From positions 248,001 through 312,000 of the forward strand of contig JAPVLO010000054.1 in the NCBI GenBank assembly GCA_027257055.1: DNA of 64,000 bases, written 5' to 3'. Source of the DNA: Cephalopachus bancanus (Eukaryota > Chordata > Mammalia > Primates > Tarsiidae). Positions 39,640-50,639 of this stretch are shown piece by piece. The translations under genes and the position numbers were made by a program. Below the pieces are notes generated by a model. That model had not been told where the DNA came from. It searched no databases and worked only from the letters and a program-made list of their open reading frames with translations. Numbering within the stretch: position 1 is the first letter of the stretch; each line of letters begins with the position of its first letter.

Positions 39640-40985
39640 TACCTATTATAGGAATAGCTATATCATGCTTCCTTAACACAAATGTGCCTATAGTTCTTTC
39701 CCTTCACTGATTTTCATGCTTTATAGGCTTAGTTATGAGTGCAGGAATTCTAACAACATATTGGGTATGAAGTGTGACAGCTAAATATATTAACATTTCT
39801 ATAATAAACATAGGAAGAACTATGCCTGAAAAGAGGTTCTGTAACCCTGATGGGAGTGAAGAAAACATGATGGGAAACCAGAGACCTCTTTCCAGGCATC
39901 TTCTTAGCGTAAGCATTTACATCGCCTATAGCATTGACGCTAGTTTCATTTGGCTTAGCATTCATCTGGAATGAAAGTGCAATGGCATGTGTACCTCCTT
40001 GAGATGTGGTATGAATATCTAAAGCCATTCAGTTTGTAGCACTGAACTTAGCTAAGGCTTCGATGTGGAGGTATATACTTTCCAGCCCTACATTGGGTGA
40101 AAAAGAAATTAAGGGCATATCATACCATTTAAAAACAGATCTAGTCGTCCATTGAGTGTGCAGATAGGGCAAATTGGCTATGCTCACTTTTTTGCAGAGT
40201 GCTATATTTGTGTCCTTAGGCTCATGGAAAGCCCAGAGTGCATCTACCAATCCATCCAGGGGGAAGCCAAGGCCATAAATTACTACCACAGAGCCACTGA
40301 GTTCCGCTGGGAACTCACCAGTATACCCTTTGGCCTCGAGTTTACTTAGTGGCAAACAAATTGCTGTCTGTAAGGACAATAAAGTCCACCATATTTAGGT
40401 GTGAGCCATATAATTCCATCCTATATCTGTAACCCTTCCGTGGTTTGATAATTGACACTTTGGGTTCCAGGCTCATGCTGATTATGTTGGTTAAAAAAAA
40501 CCAGAATGAGACTCCAACTCAAAAAAAAAAATAGTATATTATCTTCTGATAGATCGGTATGAAAAGATGAATTATGGACTGGTTCATTTGTGGTTTACTT
40601 AATGGGCCATTGCTGCAAACTAATTCTTGTTAGGTCATCATCATCAGCTGTTCGACTTTCTACTCTGAAATCTTGAATGTACAGACCTAACTGCTGCCAT
40701 GCAGTCCCCTAGAGGGGTGAGATCCATCAGAGAAACCCAGAGGATCCTGAAACTAGATGTTGCCCTCAAATTCAACAATTTGAGTAAATGAATGTACTAG
40801 CATTAGGCATAGACCCACTCAAAACACACATTTCCATTGGTAGTTATAGTATAGGTCAGCAGATAAGAATAGTAAGAATCATTTTGTTTGCTTAAATAGC
40901 TTTGAGTCCTGTACCAGATTTTCTGTCCACTGAAGCTGTTGCTGTGGTCTGGAACAGGATTTCTCTGTTCCGGTGTATATTTTTC
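39640..40985 (-). pseudogene. Presumed env remnant of the provirus
   Basis: This lies between the integrase C-terminus and the 3' LTR, the place of env. Minus-strand open stretches (39704-40028, 40029-40379, 40803-41006) are in several frames with stops between them. I do not see a confident transmembrane-subunit motif, so the assignment is mainly positional. An Alu tail interrupts it at 40503-40531. Confidence 0.5.
40503..40531 (+). mobile_element. Orphan Alu 3' tail
   Basis: AGAATGAGACTCCAACTC plus 11 A, the exact 3' end of the local Alu family with no body upstream. Either an extreme 5'-truncated insertion or a deletion remnant. Confidence 0.75.
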
Positions 40986-40989
40986 ACTC

Positions 40990-41900
40990 AGGAATGGTGT
41001 ATCCAAGGCTTACACCATGTCCGCAGACTTTTAAAGAGATGAGTGATGAGTAGGATGTCATAGGGTCCCTTCCTCTTTTCTTGCAGGTGTAGGTTGGGTC
41101 CTTCCTCTCTCCAAGCTTTTAGCAACCCTTGCTCCCCTGAGTGAAAGGGATGTGTAGTTTTTTTTGAGGTCTAGGAAATTCCTAAGGAAAGCAAGCTTAT
41201 GAACCGGATAAAATTTGTTCAAAATGGGCAACATATTTCCTTATGAGCACCTATGTCTGTGGCCCCACTTCCTTCATAGGTATAGGAAAAAGGCCTACCA
41301 TAAACAATTTCAAAGGGACTTAAATTAATCCCACTTCAAGGACTGAGTTGGACCCTGAGCAATGGAAAGCCAAATACCTGTGTTCAGTCTATTTGTGTCT
41401 CCAAAAGATTCCTAGTGATTCTTATGCTAATCCATGAATTAAAAGGTTGGGCTGTCCTAGTCTTACCTCTAATGCAGTTTTCTTTGGATTTGCTGAGGGG
41501 TGGAGTATGCTGTCTCTTGACCTGCAGTAAAATGCAATTTTTAAAATGTCTGAATGCTTCCTAAAACCTACCTATGGGAATTTACCTATCTCTAACCTGT
41601 GCTAACTACCCTGTCTCGATTATTCCTCCCTTAGAGATTTTCCATCCCATTATAATATGGTGTGCTGAGTGGTGAAGGTCCGTTTTCTGGAGCTTCTTCA
41701 AAGTTGGCAGTGGCCATAGTCCTGCCTAGCCAGAGATTGAAAATCTCTCCCTGTCTGATCTAAGGCATTCAGATCTGTTTCAGCAGTGGCATCATTTCCA
41801 GGCACGGCTGGAATCCTTGCATGACCATTGTGTGGACATGAAGTTGCTAGATTCCGGAAGAAACAAATTTAACCAAACTGTTAAAGAGACATGGACCAAA
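40990..41900 (-). pseudogene. Proviral pol remnant: integrase C-terminal part
   Basis: On the minus strand I see a YGR/PFPIP-like region near 41270 (after frame changes), typical of the end of the gamma-retroviral integrase core. It is followed by a KGPY and PWIHHSR signature (41000-41080), which marks the C-terminal GPY/F module of class I integrases. Frames are broken by stops and indels. The reverse-transcriptase motifs expected before it are not found up to 43.9 kb. Confidence 0.72.
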
Positions 41901-42369
41901 ATTCAGCAAGATTATAATTGTTACAATAGGCTTAGTAAAAGGAATAACTGAAGGGAATCCCTCCTTCTTCAGGAAGTGGAACCATTAAGTGAAACCAGAA
42001 ATACATTTCAACTATTTTAGATGGTGGCTGATCACTTTTTCTACAAAAGCTTCAAGGCCTACAGTTACCAGCATAATTTAAATGATAAACTTTAATTTCT
42101 GTGGCTTTATTGTAAGTGCCAGCTTGTGGAGTTTTTAATGTATTTCTGGACTGTAGAGGCAATCTGACAGATTTTTCTAGACTATAATTTGAAGAGAAAT
42201 CCAAAAATGTTTGGAGATTTGCATGCAAAAAAAGACTTGATGGAATTTAAATTATAGAAAATGATAAAACTAAAAAACAATGAACAAGATAACTTAAATC
42301 AACTGTACCAGTTTCTTTTAAAACATAGTTTTTCAGTTTTCATTTCTGTTAAGGACACCTTATATTGTA

Positions 42370-42402
42370 GGATATAAGTAGGATTATATCCTACTTATAT
42401 CC
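42370..42402. repeat. Perfect 15-bp stem hairpin
   Basis: GGATATAAGTAGGAT, a 3-base spacer TAT, then its exact reverse complement. ATTGTAGGAT occurs directly on both sides (42364-42373, 42404-42413). This looks like a replication template-switch scar. Confidence 0.93.
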
Positions 42403-42589
42403 CATTGTAGGATTAGTTTACTTATTTACACTTAATATATCTTATTTGTACACAAAATGTAATGAGATTGTTTGCCATATAGACCATTTTTTAAAAAAAA
42501 GATATTGCTTTATGGTTAAGATGTCCATTATAACATACCATTCTACATATTTTCTTTTTCTCTCTATATATAGGTGTGTTATTTTTTCT

Positions 42590-42745
42590 TTTAATTTTTT
42601 TATTTTAAAAATGTGGGATACAATTCAAGGTTAGGTGTACAAATGTTCATTATGCAGGTACCCTTGTTGATGCGGTATGCCCCCTTCCCCAGGCAGATTC
42701 CCACTACTGCCAATCCTGCTTCCCTTCCCCCCTCCCGGCAGTAGA
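42590..42745 (-). mobile_element. Short L1 3' UTR insertion in the provirus
   Basis: TTTTTTATTTTAAAAATGTG, GGATACAATTCAAGGTTAGG, GTGTACAAATGTTCATTATG and CCCCCTTCCCC. 5'-truncated to about 155 bp. Confidence 0.88.
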
Positions 42746-43980
42746 CCCTTTTAAAATTAGCTTTGTTGGAACTTTTTTCTATAAGAAATCTCAGATTAAC
42801 TTAAATGTTAATCTTAATTGTCTCAAGCAGTCTGTTTAAAAATATTATTTCAGTTAAAGCCTTGGTAAATAACCAGTGTTATAAAAGAAAACAGATCCTT
42901 ATTGGACTTATGCAAACAACCATACTCATTTGTGTGGGGGGGGGGCAACTGTAAATTGCTCCAAGAAAAAGGTTTTTCTTTTGACTCTGAAAAATTTAGC
43001 AGAAATAATTGGTAATACTTTAAATAAAGAAGTTGCAAAATTATTTGGTTTTTATTAACTCAGTTTATGCAATTAGCCCTTGTTTCATTAGCAGTCTTAT
43101 ATTAGATTAGCAATCCTTATGAGTACACATGTATTTTAATAAGAGTTCTAGAAGATTTTAAAGTTGTTAGACACTTGCACTGAATGGCACCTTTTAGATT
43201 TTAGCTAACTTAACCATATATGTGACTAATGTGGCATAAACCTTTAACAGTTTGAAGTACTTAAGTTTGCTGACAACTTGAAGTACAAAAAGCATTACAA
43301 AAGCTAAGTTATATATGTTAAAGCTTTTAGCAGAAATTATATTTAAGCAATGGACCAACAGACTCAGAAAAGATGAAAGCATTCTATTTTATCAATTTTT
43401 AACATTGTAGTTACTAAGGATTGACAGATTCATGTTTTTGTTTTTTTTTAAATACTGTTACTTTGACATAATGGCATTTTAGTCTAACATCAATGATTGA
43501 GATTAATGGTAAATTTATATATATAACTACATATAGCTATTTTTTGTTATATTGTTCTAGATTGCTTATAGAATTTATTTTACATATTTATTTCTGCAAA
43601 CCTTCCACATATCATCTTTGATATGCTTACATAATTTTTTGACATGCTTGAACCTTCTATTATTGTCATTTACTTTTCTTTTTTCAGATAACTATTCATT
43701 CCATTTTAGAACAAAAGTTTACCATAAAAGGTCATTTCCTAGACAAAATTATTTTTTCCTTATATCCTTTTTTTTTTAACCAGAAATATACTTTCATGAC
43801 ACAACCTTTTTACATCTTTTCTTTGCTTTTTGGATTCTTTCTACTTTTTCATAGATAACTTTTTACATTCATAATTCAAATAGCCTTTTAGTAACTTCTG
43901 ACTAGAGGTTAGGTGTAATGTCTAACTCTTGGAATACACTCAACTCCCTCTAGGAAGCAGATATCAGGGGAATGAGGTTC
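42746..43980. other. AT-rich segment inside the provirus, unassigned
   Basis: About 1.2 kb where proviral pol would be expected. It is strongly AT-rich, with a run of ten G at 42936-42945, and no reverse-transcriptase motif in any frame. It may be unrecognisable pol or foreign sequence. Confidence 0.45.
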
Positions 43981-43989
43981 AGTAAGAGC

Positions 43990-44615
43990 ACAAGGGCTGA
44001 AAACTTAGCCTCAGTATTAATTAGAAAGTTAATTTGAACCCCAACCACGTCCATACAGACCCAGGGATTCTCTGAGGTGACAGCAAACAGAGCCCTGAGC
44101 TGGGTTGCAGTTCTCAGGCCCCTTCAGTGAGTGGCCATCACTGCTGAGCTAGGTGTTCCTGTTCCCCTTTGGGAGTGTCCACATCAGCTCTTCCAGTGGC
44201 CTTCTAGTTTGCATGTTGGACAAGGTCCTGGGGACTTAGGCTATTGAGGACAATTGCGCTTCAAGTGCCCAGACTGACTGCATCCATAACAATAAATATC
44301 ATTCCCCTCAGCAGGTCTTTTCCTGTTTCTGTTGGGTGACTGGAGCTTTGCCATTAGTGGCAACTGCCAATAGATCTGCTTGCTTTTTGTCTCACTGTTG
44401 CTTATCCTGGAGTCCTTCTCTTTTTTCCTTAATGTCTCAGTTGCTAAGGACTTCAGAAATTTTCTATAATTGGGAGTTTGGTACTTGTAGTCCTGAGTTA
44501 GGCTCTGGAGATGGGTATTCAGTATCCTATAGGATATAATCTTGTCTACAAAGTAGCAAAATACATTTTCCAAAAATGCCTTGACATAATGTAACTTCTG
44601 ACCATTTCCCTTCAT
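43990..44615 (-). pseudogene. Proviral gag nucleocapsid and protease start
   Basis: The minus strand encodes a zinc knuckle CYGCSQSGHLKRNC (CX2CX4HX4C, about 44245-44290). A short way on is a second CX2CX4HX4C knuckle of the CPTCKLEGHW type (about 44170-44215) with a stop inside it. A protease-like segment follows in which the usual DTGA active-site motif reads NTEA. Two knuckles followed by read-through into protease fit class I endogenous retroviruses. The capsid part upstream is broken. Not functional. Confidence 0.8.
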
Positions 44616-47325
44616 ACCTACAAAATGAATTTAATTGCCAAATGGTATTAAAACAAAGTCCTGTTTCTTCCCAACCTCATTATCTGCTAACTCGTAATGA
44701 GTTCAAATTTGATTACAATAACGTACTAACTTTTAATTAAACTGCACAATTATCGTTTGCTTAAATTCTTTAAAATCTGTCCCAATGGAGTGTCTGAGGG
44801 TACAAATTGAGTATTATCAATTTCCTTGTTCACATTCCTAGAAAACTATAATTTTGCCTTTGAACTCTTGTGCATTGTGTTTCTTACAAGAACATTTTGA
44901 AACAAAAATAATACTCAGAATTTTGCATTTGAACACCCATGCGATGCCTTCCTCAAAAGAGAATTCTAATAAATAAGTAAATAAAGCCATAAACAGCAAT
45001 GCCAGGTGTTCCTGGGACCCTGATGGCTTCTTCCAAACTGAGCATCCCGAGCCCTCCCTGAAGGTCCCTCTGCTGCAGGACTTTCCAATGATGCCTTCAA
45101 AATGGTCTGGTACAAAAAACTCTTTTAGAGTGAACAGACCATGTAGATGCAAAATGATCTGTTTTTACTTATTTTTAATTATGAACAGAAACATTTATTA
45201 AAAACTTATTACTGAATTACGTCTTAGTTGAAGTGTGGATAATTAGGTGAGAGTGATTAGATCTCACTCTATGTGCCACAGAGTGTACCTAGTATTTCAC
45301 CTGTCCCACAGAAGTACTGGGTTTAACAAGGTGTCTTAATCAGGTGGGAATGGCCTGTTCCTGTGCCTTATTATGTCTTGCAAAGTATTCAACATTTAAA
45401 ACTTTACCAGTCTTATAAGAAGTGTGCTAGTCAGGCATAGCTAAAAGAACAAGCAGTGGTGTTATCTAGCTCTACATTTTTAGTAGGGACTTAGCATACA
45501 TTACATGTCTCAAAGAGACCTCCCAACATTTTTACTTTATTTTATTTTATTTTTATTTCTTGAGTTGGAGTCTCACTGTCGCCCAGACTGGAGTGCAGTG
45601 ACCGGGAGCCCAGCCCTGACCTGCTGGGCTCCGGCAATCCTTCCGCCTCAGCCTTCCAAGTAGCTGGAACTACAGGCGTGTGCTACCATGCCCGGATGAT
45701 TTTTGATTTATTGTGGAGATGAGGTCTCGCCAAGTTGCCCAGGAGAGTCTCTAACCCGCGGGCTCAGACAATCCACTCACCTCAGTCTCCCAAGCCACGG
45801 GATTACAAGCTGAGCCACCGAGCCCGGCCTCCCAACATTTTTATAAGGACAAGCAGTTGATCAGAATCTTGGGCAAGGCCTAAACATTTAGAAACACTCA
45901 CTTCCCACTAACCTGGCTGCTAGCATTTGAAAACAAGAAGAGTTTATTGAGTCCCCTAGTAACCAGAGAAAGATTGCACAATTATTTTCTCCAAGGTTAG
46001 CATCAACTTGTGCTGAGTTAACAAAAGGTTAAGTAGCATGTAAGAGCGATTTCTATGTTTCTTTACAGGTGGATTAGAATGAACTCCTTCAGAATCCATG
46101 AAGAAGAATTCGGGCTAAGGAAGGGAAAGGGTGTGGTCACGGGAAATAGTTCAAGATAACCGGTAGCATTTCACATACACAGCAGGCACCTTTTGCACAT
46201 CCTTAAAAACAAAAGACAGGAATTTTTAACAGTGACGGTGGGTCAGGAGAAACAAGATTAGGAAACCAGACAGAGTAGGTTTACTTTTGAGGACAGTGTA
46301 GACATGAGGTAGAACTGGCAAGCAGTCCCTACCTCTGTACAGCACTGAGCGTTCTGGGTCAAAATGTGCTGCTTGTGGAGGGAGCTCCTGTCAATCATGA
46401 CACTCCAATCATCTCCCTGCCTCTTACTTGTCTCGGTTTTCCCTCAGGGTGCTGAGAGCACTCAAAGGGGCCTATAGGCTGGGTGACCAGCCCTTATACG
46501 CTTCCCGGCAAATGGGGCAGCCCTCAGGAACACTGGGAGCTCCTTTTAGCTTCCAGGCAGTCTGCCTCTTGGACATTTTCCAACCTCCCATCACCTTTTC
46601 TGGGATCTGGCATGGATTCAGGTCTGCCGAGCCTCTGATCAAACCTGTGGCCTTCCAGTGCTTGCACAGTCCTTTATGACAAGAATGGAGAGCTCCTTAT
46701 GAGACCCTTACACGTCATGGGAGTTGATCCTCAACACCTTCGCAAGTCCCTCAGTTACCTAAGGGAGTCTGTTTGCACAGATTGAAGAGAAGAGTACCTC
46801 GTATCTTCTACCCAGACCAGAGTCTGGGTCCATAAAGGTGGAATTCCCTATTTTCCTGGTGTTTTTCACCACCTACATAAATACTACACAAACAACGGGA
46901 GATAGCAACACTAAGAAAAAGATAAAATGACATAAAAGAAATGCATACCAATCAAGTTTTTAAAATATGACATGTCCCATCAAACAAAGCATAACAAACC
47001 AACTGACTTTCTCAACAAATTCAAACAACAGAATATCTCAATGAAAGCACTAACAGGTGAGTTCAGTGTTCCTCTGTTGCCTACAAAGTGGCCCTGAAGA
47101 GCCCAAGTAAGAAAGCTTCTTCCATCTCCTTGTGTACATCCAGGGTTGGCTTACTGAATAAGTGTGTCCACTTCGCAAGATCGAGTACCCAGCAAGGCCT
47201 CTTTCTTACCAGTCCATCAAAATTTGGTTCTAGTGGGCAGGACTCCTCTCTAGGGTGTCTCCAGAGCACAAAGCAGCTCTGGCAGCTGCTAGGGAGTCTC
47301 TACAGGAGATCTCATCAACCAAGGT
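44616..47325 (-). other. Proviral gag 5' part and leader, decayed
   Basis: Between the 5' LTR and the recognisable nucleocapsid. Minus-strand frames are short and broken. The stretch near 46.0-46.9 kb is less AT-rich than the surrounding intron and looks like untranslated leader. No matrix domain can be defined. It contains the Alu at 45535-45827. Confidence 0.55.
45535..45827 (-). mobile_element. Dimeric Alu inside the provirus
   Basis: Reverse copy with a TTTAT-rich tail, GAGTTGGAGTCTCACTGTCG and the left-arm end GAGCCACCGAGCCCGG. It is flanked by a perfect 16-bp duplication CCTCCCAACATTTTTA / CCTCCCAACATTTTTA (45519-45534, 45828-45843). Long left-arm form. It is younger than the provirus. 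Confidence 0.96.
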
Positions 47326-47343
47326 CCTGCAATGCAATCACCA
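47326..47343 (-). other. Candidate tRNA primer-binding site
   Basis: Starting two bases inside the 5' LTR end, the minus strand reads TGGTGATTGCATTGCAGG. TGG is the expected start, complementary to a tRNA CCA end, but I cannot match the rest to a tRNA. It may be decayed. Confidence 0.35.
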
Positions 47344-47345
47344 AT

Positions 47346-48042
47346 TGTTAAGGGTCAGGGAATTGGTAGCCAGAGGTTTATTTCTGAGTTCGAATCTAGG
47401 GAGCAGAGCCAGACTCGAGTTCTTTCTAAAATTGTTCTACTCACCCTCCAGGATTTTACAGTTCACTTTTATAAGTCCAGAGTTGTTAGTACCTACATGT
47501 TAGTCACGTGACCAGCGGTGCATTGTATAGAACTTGAGTTTCAGCTGCATTTATCAATAGTGACATTTTTTGGTCCAGACTTCCTGGTGGCAGGTATCAC
47601 AGATATCTCATAGTTTTTGTCAGTAGGGCCCAGCAGAAGTGTTAATCATGCTTGTCATAGAGTAAACGGAGTTTACAAGGCTTAAGACATTATGCATTAT
47701 GCAAAAGTTATACAAATCACAAACTTATGATTACATTGATACAGAAGTTATACAAATCACAAGGCTTATCATTCAATTGATACTATTTTATTAAAACTTA
47801 TAATCACTCAAAAAAGGGAGTAAGTGGGCATTCACATCTTTCACTTGATTGTGTGTACACCACAGGGAAGTCAAGGATCCTCTGAAGCTACTTACTGGGA
47901 GTGCATAGGAAATAAGGGTAAGCACATCTGTTATTAGCTCTCAGGAATATTGTTCAGGAATGTACAGGAGCACTTGCACCCTTGTGCTGTCCTTCTCTAG
48001 GGCTGTGACAATATGGACGGACATTAGGAGGTCTCTGTATCA
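47346..48042 (-). repeat. 5' LTR of the endogenous retrovirus
   Basis: 697 bp, TG...CA ends. It aligns to the 3' LTR with about one difference in nine or ten bases, plus a deletion of about 45 bp near 47370. On the minus strand it has TATAAAA at 47467-47473, AATAAA at 47377-47382 and the tandem U3 repeat at 47703-47783. Confidence 0.93.
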
Positions 48043-49414
48043 GGATAGTTTTAGGTCCTATATTATACCTGTAGTAAATTGAGTAGTTTTAAAATTAAAC
48101 TTAAAATATCCCTTAAATTACTCTTAAATAAAGCAATCACTAGAATTTCCATCATTTGCTGTTTAACTTTTAACATTCAACTATACATACTTGAGGGAAA
48201 GGGGAGATTTGAAATAAAATGTTAATGGCTCTGGCAACCATCCTCAATGAGTATCTCCTGAAATGAGATTTTTGAGTTCCCAAAGCATATCATGTCCATT
48301 CAAAGAACTGTAAGTTAAAATCTAGTCATTATTATACAACACACATTTGGCAGTAGGTTTTTTTAAGTTCAGAAAAACTTAAAAAAAATAAAACTGCCTC
48401 ATTTTTTACCATTTTCTCCAGATACACTATGAAAATTATTAAAAAATAAATATTTTGAATTGAAATGACTAATTCCACAATGAAGCTTTTGCATTACATG
48501 ATTATTTGTTTCAGGAAAAGCATGTTGAGAAAAGCACTTTAATTTTTTAAGCTTAAATGTTGCTATGTTGTAGTTGTAATTTAATAAACTAAGAATATTA
48601 TGAGCTGAGACTGTTTATAGAAACTGGAAGTTAGTAAGAACAGTTTAAAGTAGCTTAAAATCTTAAGCAAACACTATGATTTTATTGTAATTGCCTTCTC
48701 TTTTCTAAATTTGTGTTGTATTTATTTTTAAATATAAAGGCTTAGAATCTTACAACACAAAACTGAATGCAAAAAGTAAGACAGAAAACATATTTTCATT
48801 ATTTCATTAATAAAAATGTTTAAACTAACTAACAAGGATAACTAATCAATGATATTAGTTTCCTCTCTCGGGATAATGGTTTTCCTGAGGAAAGTGGATT
48901 ATGAGTGGAAGCTCATGAAGTACACTCTGGGATGTTGGTACTGTTTTGTTTCTTGATGAGAGTGCTGGTCACATGGATGTACCTATTATGCAAGATTTTT
49001 GAGCTGTACATTTATAATTTGTACCCTTTTGACGTGTTTGTTAAACCTCCCTAAAGTTTACATCAACTTTAAAAACTTTGTTTCAGAAAAATTTCCATGT
49101 TAATCCAAAGTTAAGGGATGATATCTAATCATATCGGTTCCAAATTTGCTCATTGGATGTAGAAGTGTCTTTAACCACTTAATCCAGACTCTGAATTTAA
49201 TTTTAGTTGGAAGTATGCTTTTAATTTTTTATGCTGTTCTTTTTAAAGGAATAAAAACCTGTGATTCAGAGCTTAAAAAGAAAAAAATGTGATAACTGTT
49301 TTTGTTTCTTTCTTTATTCTTTTTCTTTTAACTTTAAATCATAATGTGACCTTACATTGGAATCTAATTGCCATTACTCTAATGCTAAAATTGAGCTCTA
49401 CTATGATGCAAACC
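48043..49414. other. Intronic sequence, no feature seen
   Basis: AT-rich intron between the provirus and the hAT element. Confidence 0.55.
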
Positions 49415-49422
49415 ATATAAAC

Positions 49423-50136
49423 TAGTAGTCCCTAACCCCCAGGTCACAGACTGGTACCAGTCCATGCCCTGTTCGGAACTGGGCTGCATAGCAGAAGGTG
49501 AGCTGTGGGCAAGCAAGGGAAACTTTGTCTGTATTTAGAGTCACTCTCCATCACTCATAGTACTGCCTGAACTTCATCTCCCGTCAGAACAGTGGCGTCA
49601 TTAGATTCCTAGAGGTGGGCCAACCCTATTGTGAACTGCACATGTGAGGGATCTAGCATGGATGCTCCTTATGAGAATCTAATGCCAGATGATGAGGTGG
49701 AGCGGAGGCAGTGATGCTAGTGCTGGGGAGCAGCTACAAGTACAGATTAACATTAGCAGTAAGGTTTGACTGCACAGACCGTAATAAATCTTGCTTGCAG
49801 ACTCATATACAAACCCTATCAGCGAATGACAAGTGAGTTGATGTACTGCAATTGTACAACTGCATCTGGTAGCAGGCTTTAAGTCAGAATCCAACACTTA
49901 TTTTAGTCTGCATGTGGCACGTTCATTATTCTATTTACCATATATGTCTGCACCTCTTTTTTATGGTGAGTTGAATAATGATTTCACTATATATTACAAA
50001 ATAATAGTAGAAATAAAGTGCACAATAAATGTTATGTGGTTGAATCATCCCGAAACCATCTTACCCTCCACTGGTATGTGGAAAAGTTGACTACCTTGAC
50101 ACTGGTCACTGGTGCCAAAATGGTTGGGAACCACTG
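49423..50136 (-). mobile_element. hAT-Charlie-type DNA transposon (nonautonomous)
   Basis: The terminal inverted repeats TAGTCCCTAACC (left) and GGTTGGGAACCACTG (right) are of the CAGTGGTCCCCAACC type. They are flanked by a perfect 8-bp duplication ATATAAAC (49415-49422, 50137-50144), the hallmark of hAT insertion. Internal phrases such as GACTGGTACCAGTCCATG and GAGAATCTAATGCC fit a common MER1-like mammalian family. No transposase ORF. The strand is relative to my memory of the consensus. Confidence 0.85.
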
Positions 50137-50144
50137 ATATAAAC

Positions 50145-50403
50145 CATCTAAAGAGATGAGCTGATAGTCTGAGCTTATCCTCTTCTAAAGCTGAGAAGTT
50201 GAACTCCTTAGAAAATTTTCAGAATATTTGTTGTTAAAGTGAAATATCTGTGCTGCTTAGTTTAATTTACTTTTTCTAACAAGTAGATGGCTTGTCATGA
50301 AATTTAAGTGGTTCAGAATATAATAATATATAGAATTTGAAGCTAAGTCTAGCTCCCACTGCACTTTAATACAAATTTGATATTATTTACAGTTGTAATT
50401 ACT
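50145..50403. other. Short intron spacer
   Basis: AT-rich, no feature seen. Confidence 0.5.
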
Positions 50404-50639
50404 TGTATTCAAATTTTTTTTAAATCAATATTTTTTATTATGATATTGTGGGTTACAGTTAAGGGTTAGGTATACAAATATGCTTCATTCAGGCCCCCTT
50501 GTTAATAACAGGTGTCTCCCCGTCCCCAGATAGATGTTTACTACCATTAGTCCCATCCCCCCCCATAGTTTCCCACCAGTGTCAGTCATTTTCTTATGGT
50601 GGTGCGTTGAATGATCAAGGTTCACTATATAAGTGAGAA

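Larger units (their letters stand above)
38868..48042 (-). mobile_element. Class I (gamma-like) endogenous retrovirus, decayed, both LTRs
   Basis: Two direct LTRs (38868-39612 and 47346-48042) bracket an internal region on the minus strand. In order of transcription this has a long leader, a gag end with two zinc knuckles, a protease start, an integrase C-terminus and a presumed env remnant. The recognisable reverse transcriptase and RNase H are missing. Later insertions include an Alu and an L1 3' end. By eye the LTRs differ at roughly 10-13% of aligned bases, so the integration is old. I see no matching short target duplication (flanks AATAT and GGATA). The element is antisense to PCDH15 and cannot encode working proteins. 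Confidence 0.9.

Noticed and set aside
40029..40379. 116-codon minus-strand frame as a preserved viral envelope gene
   Set aside because: No start-to-stop envelope architecture, stops on both sides and an Alu tail nearby; treated as a decayed remnant.
42936..42945. Run of ten G as a G-quadruplex
   Set aside because: Single G run without the neighbouring runs needed for a standard intramolecular quadruplex.
44336..44539. Plus-strand open frame opposite the gag remnant
   Set aside because: Shadow of the antisense retroviral coding region.
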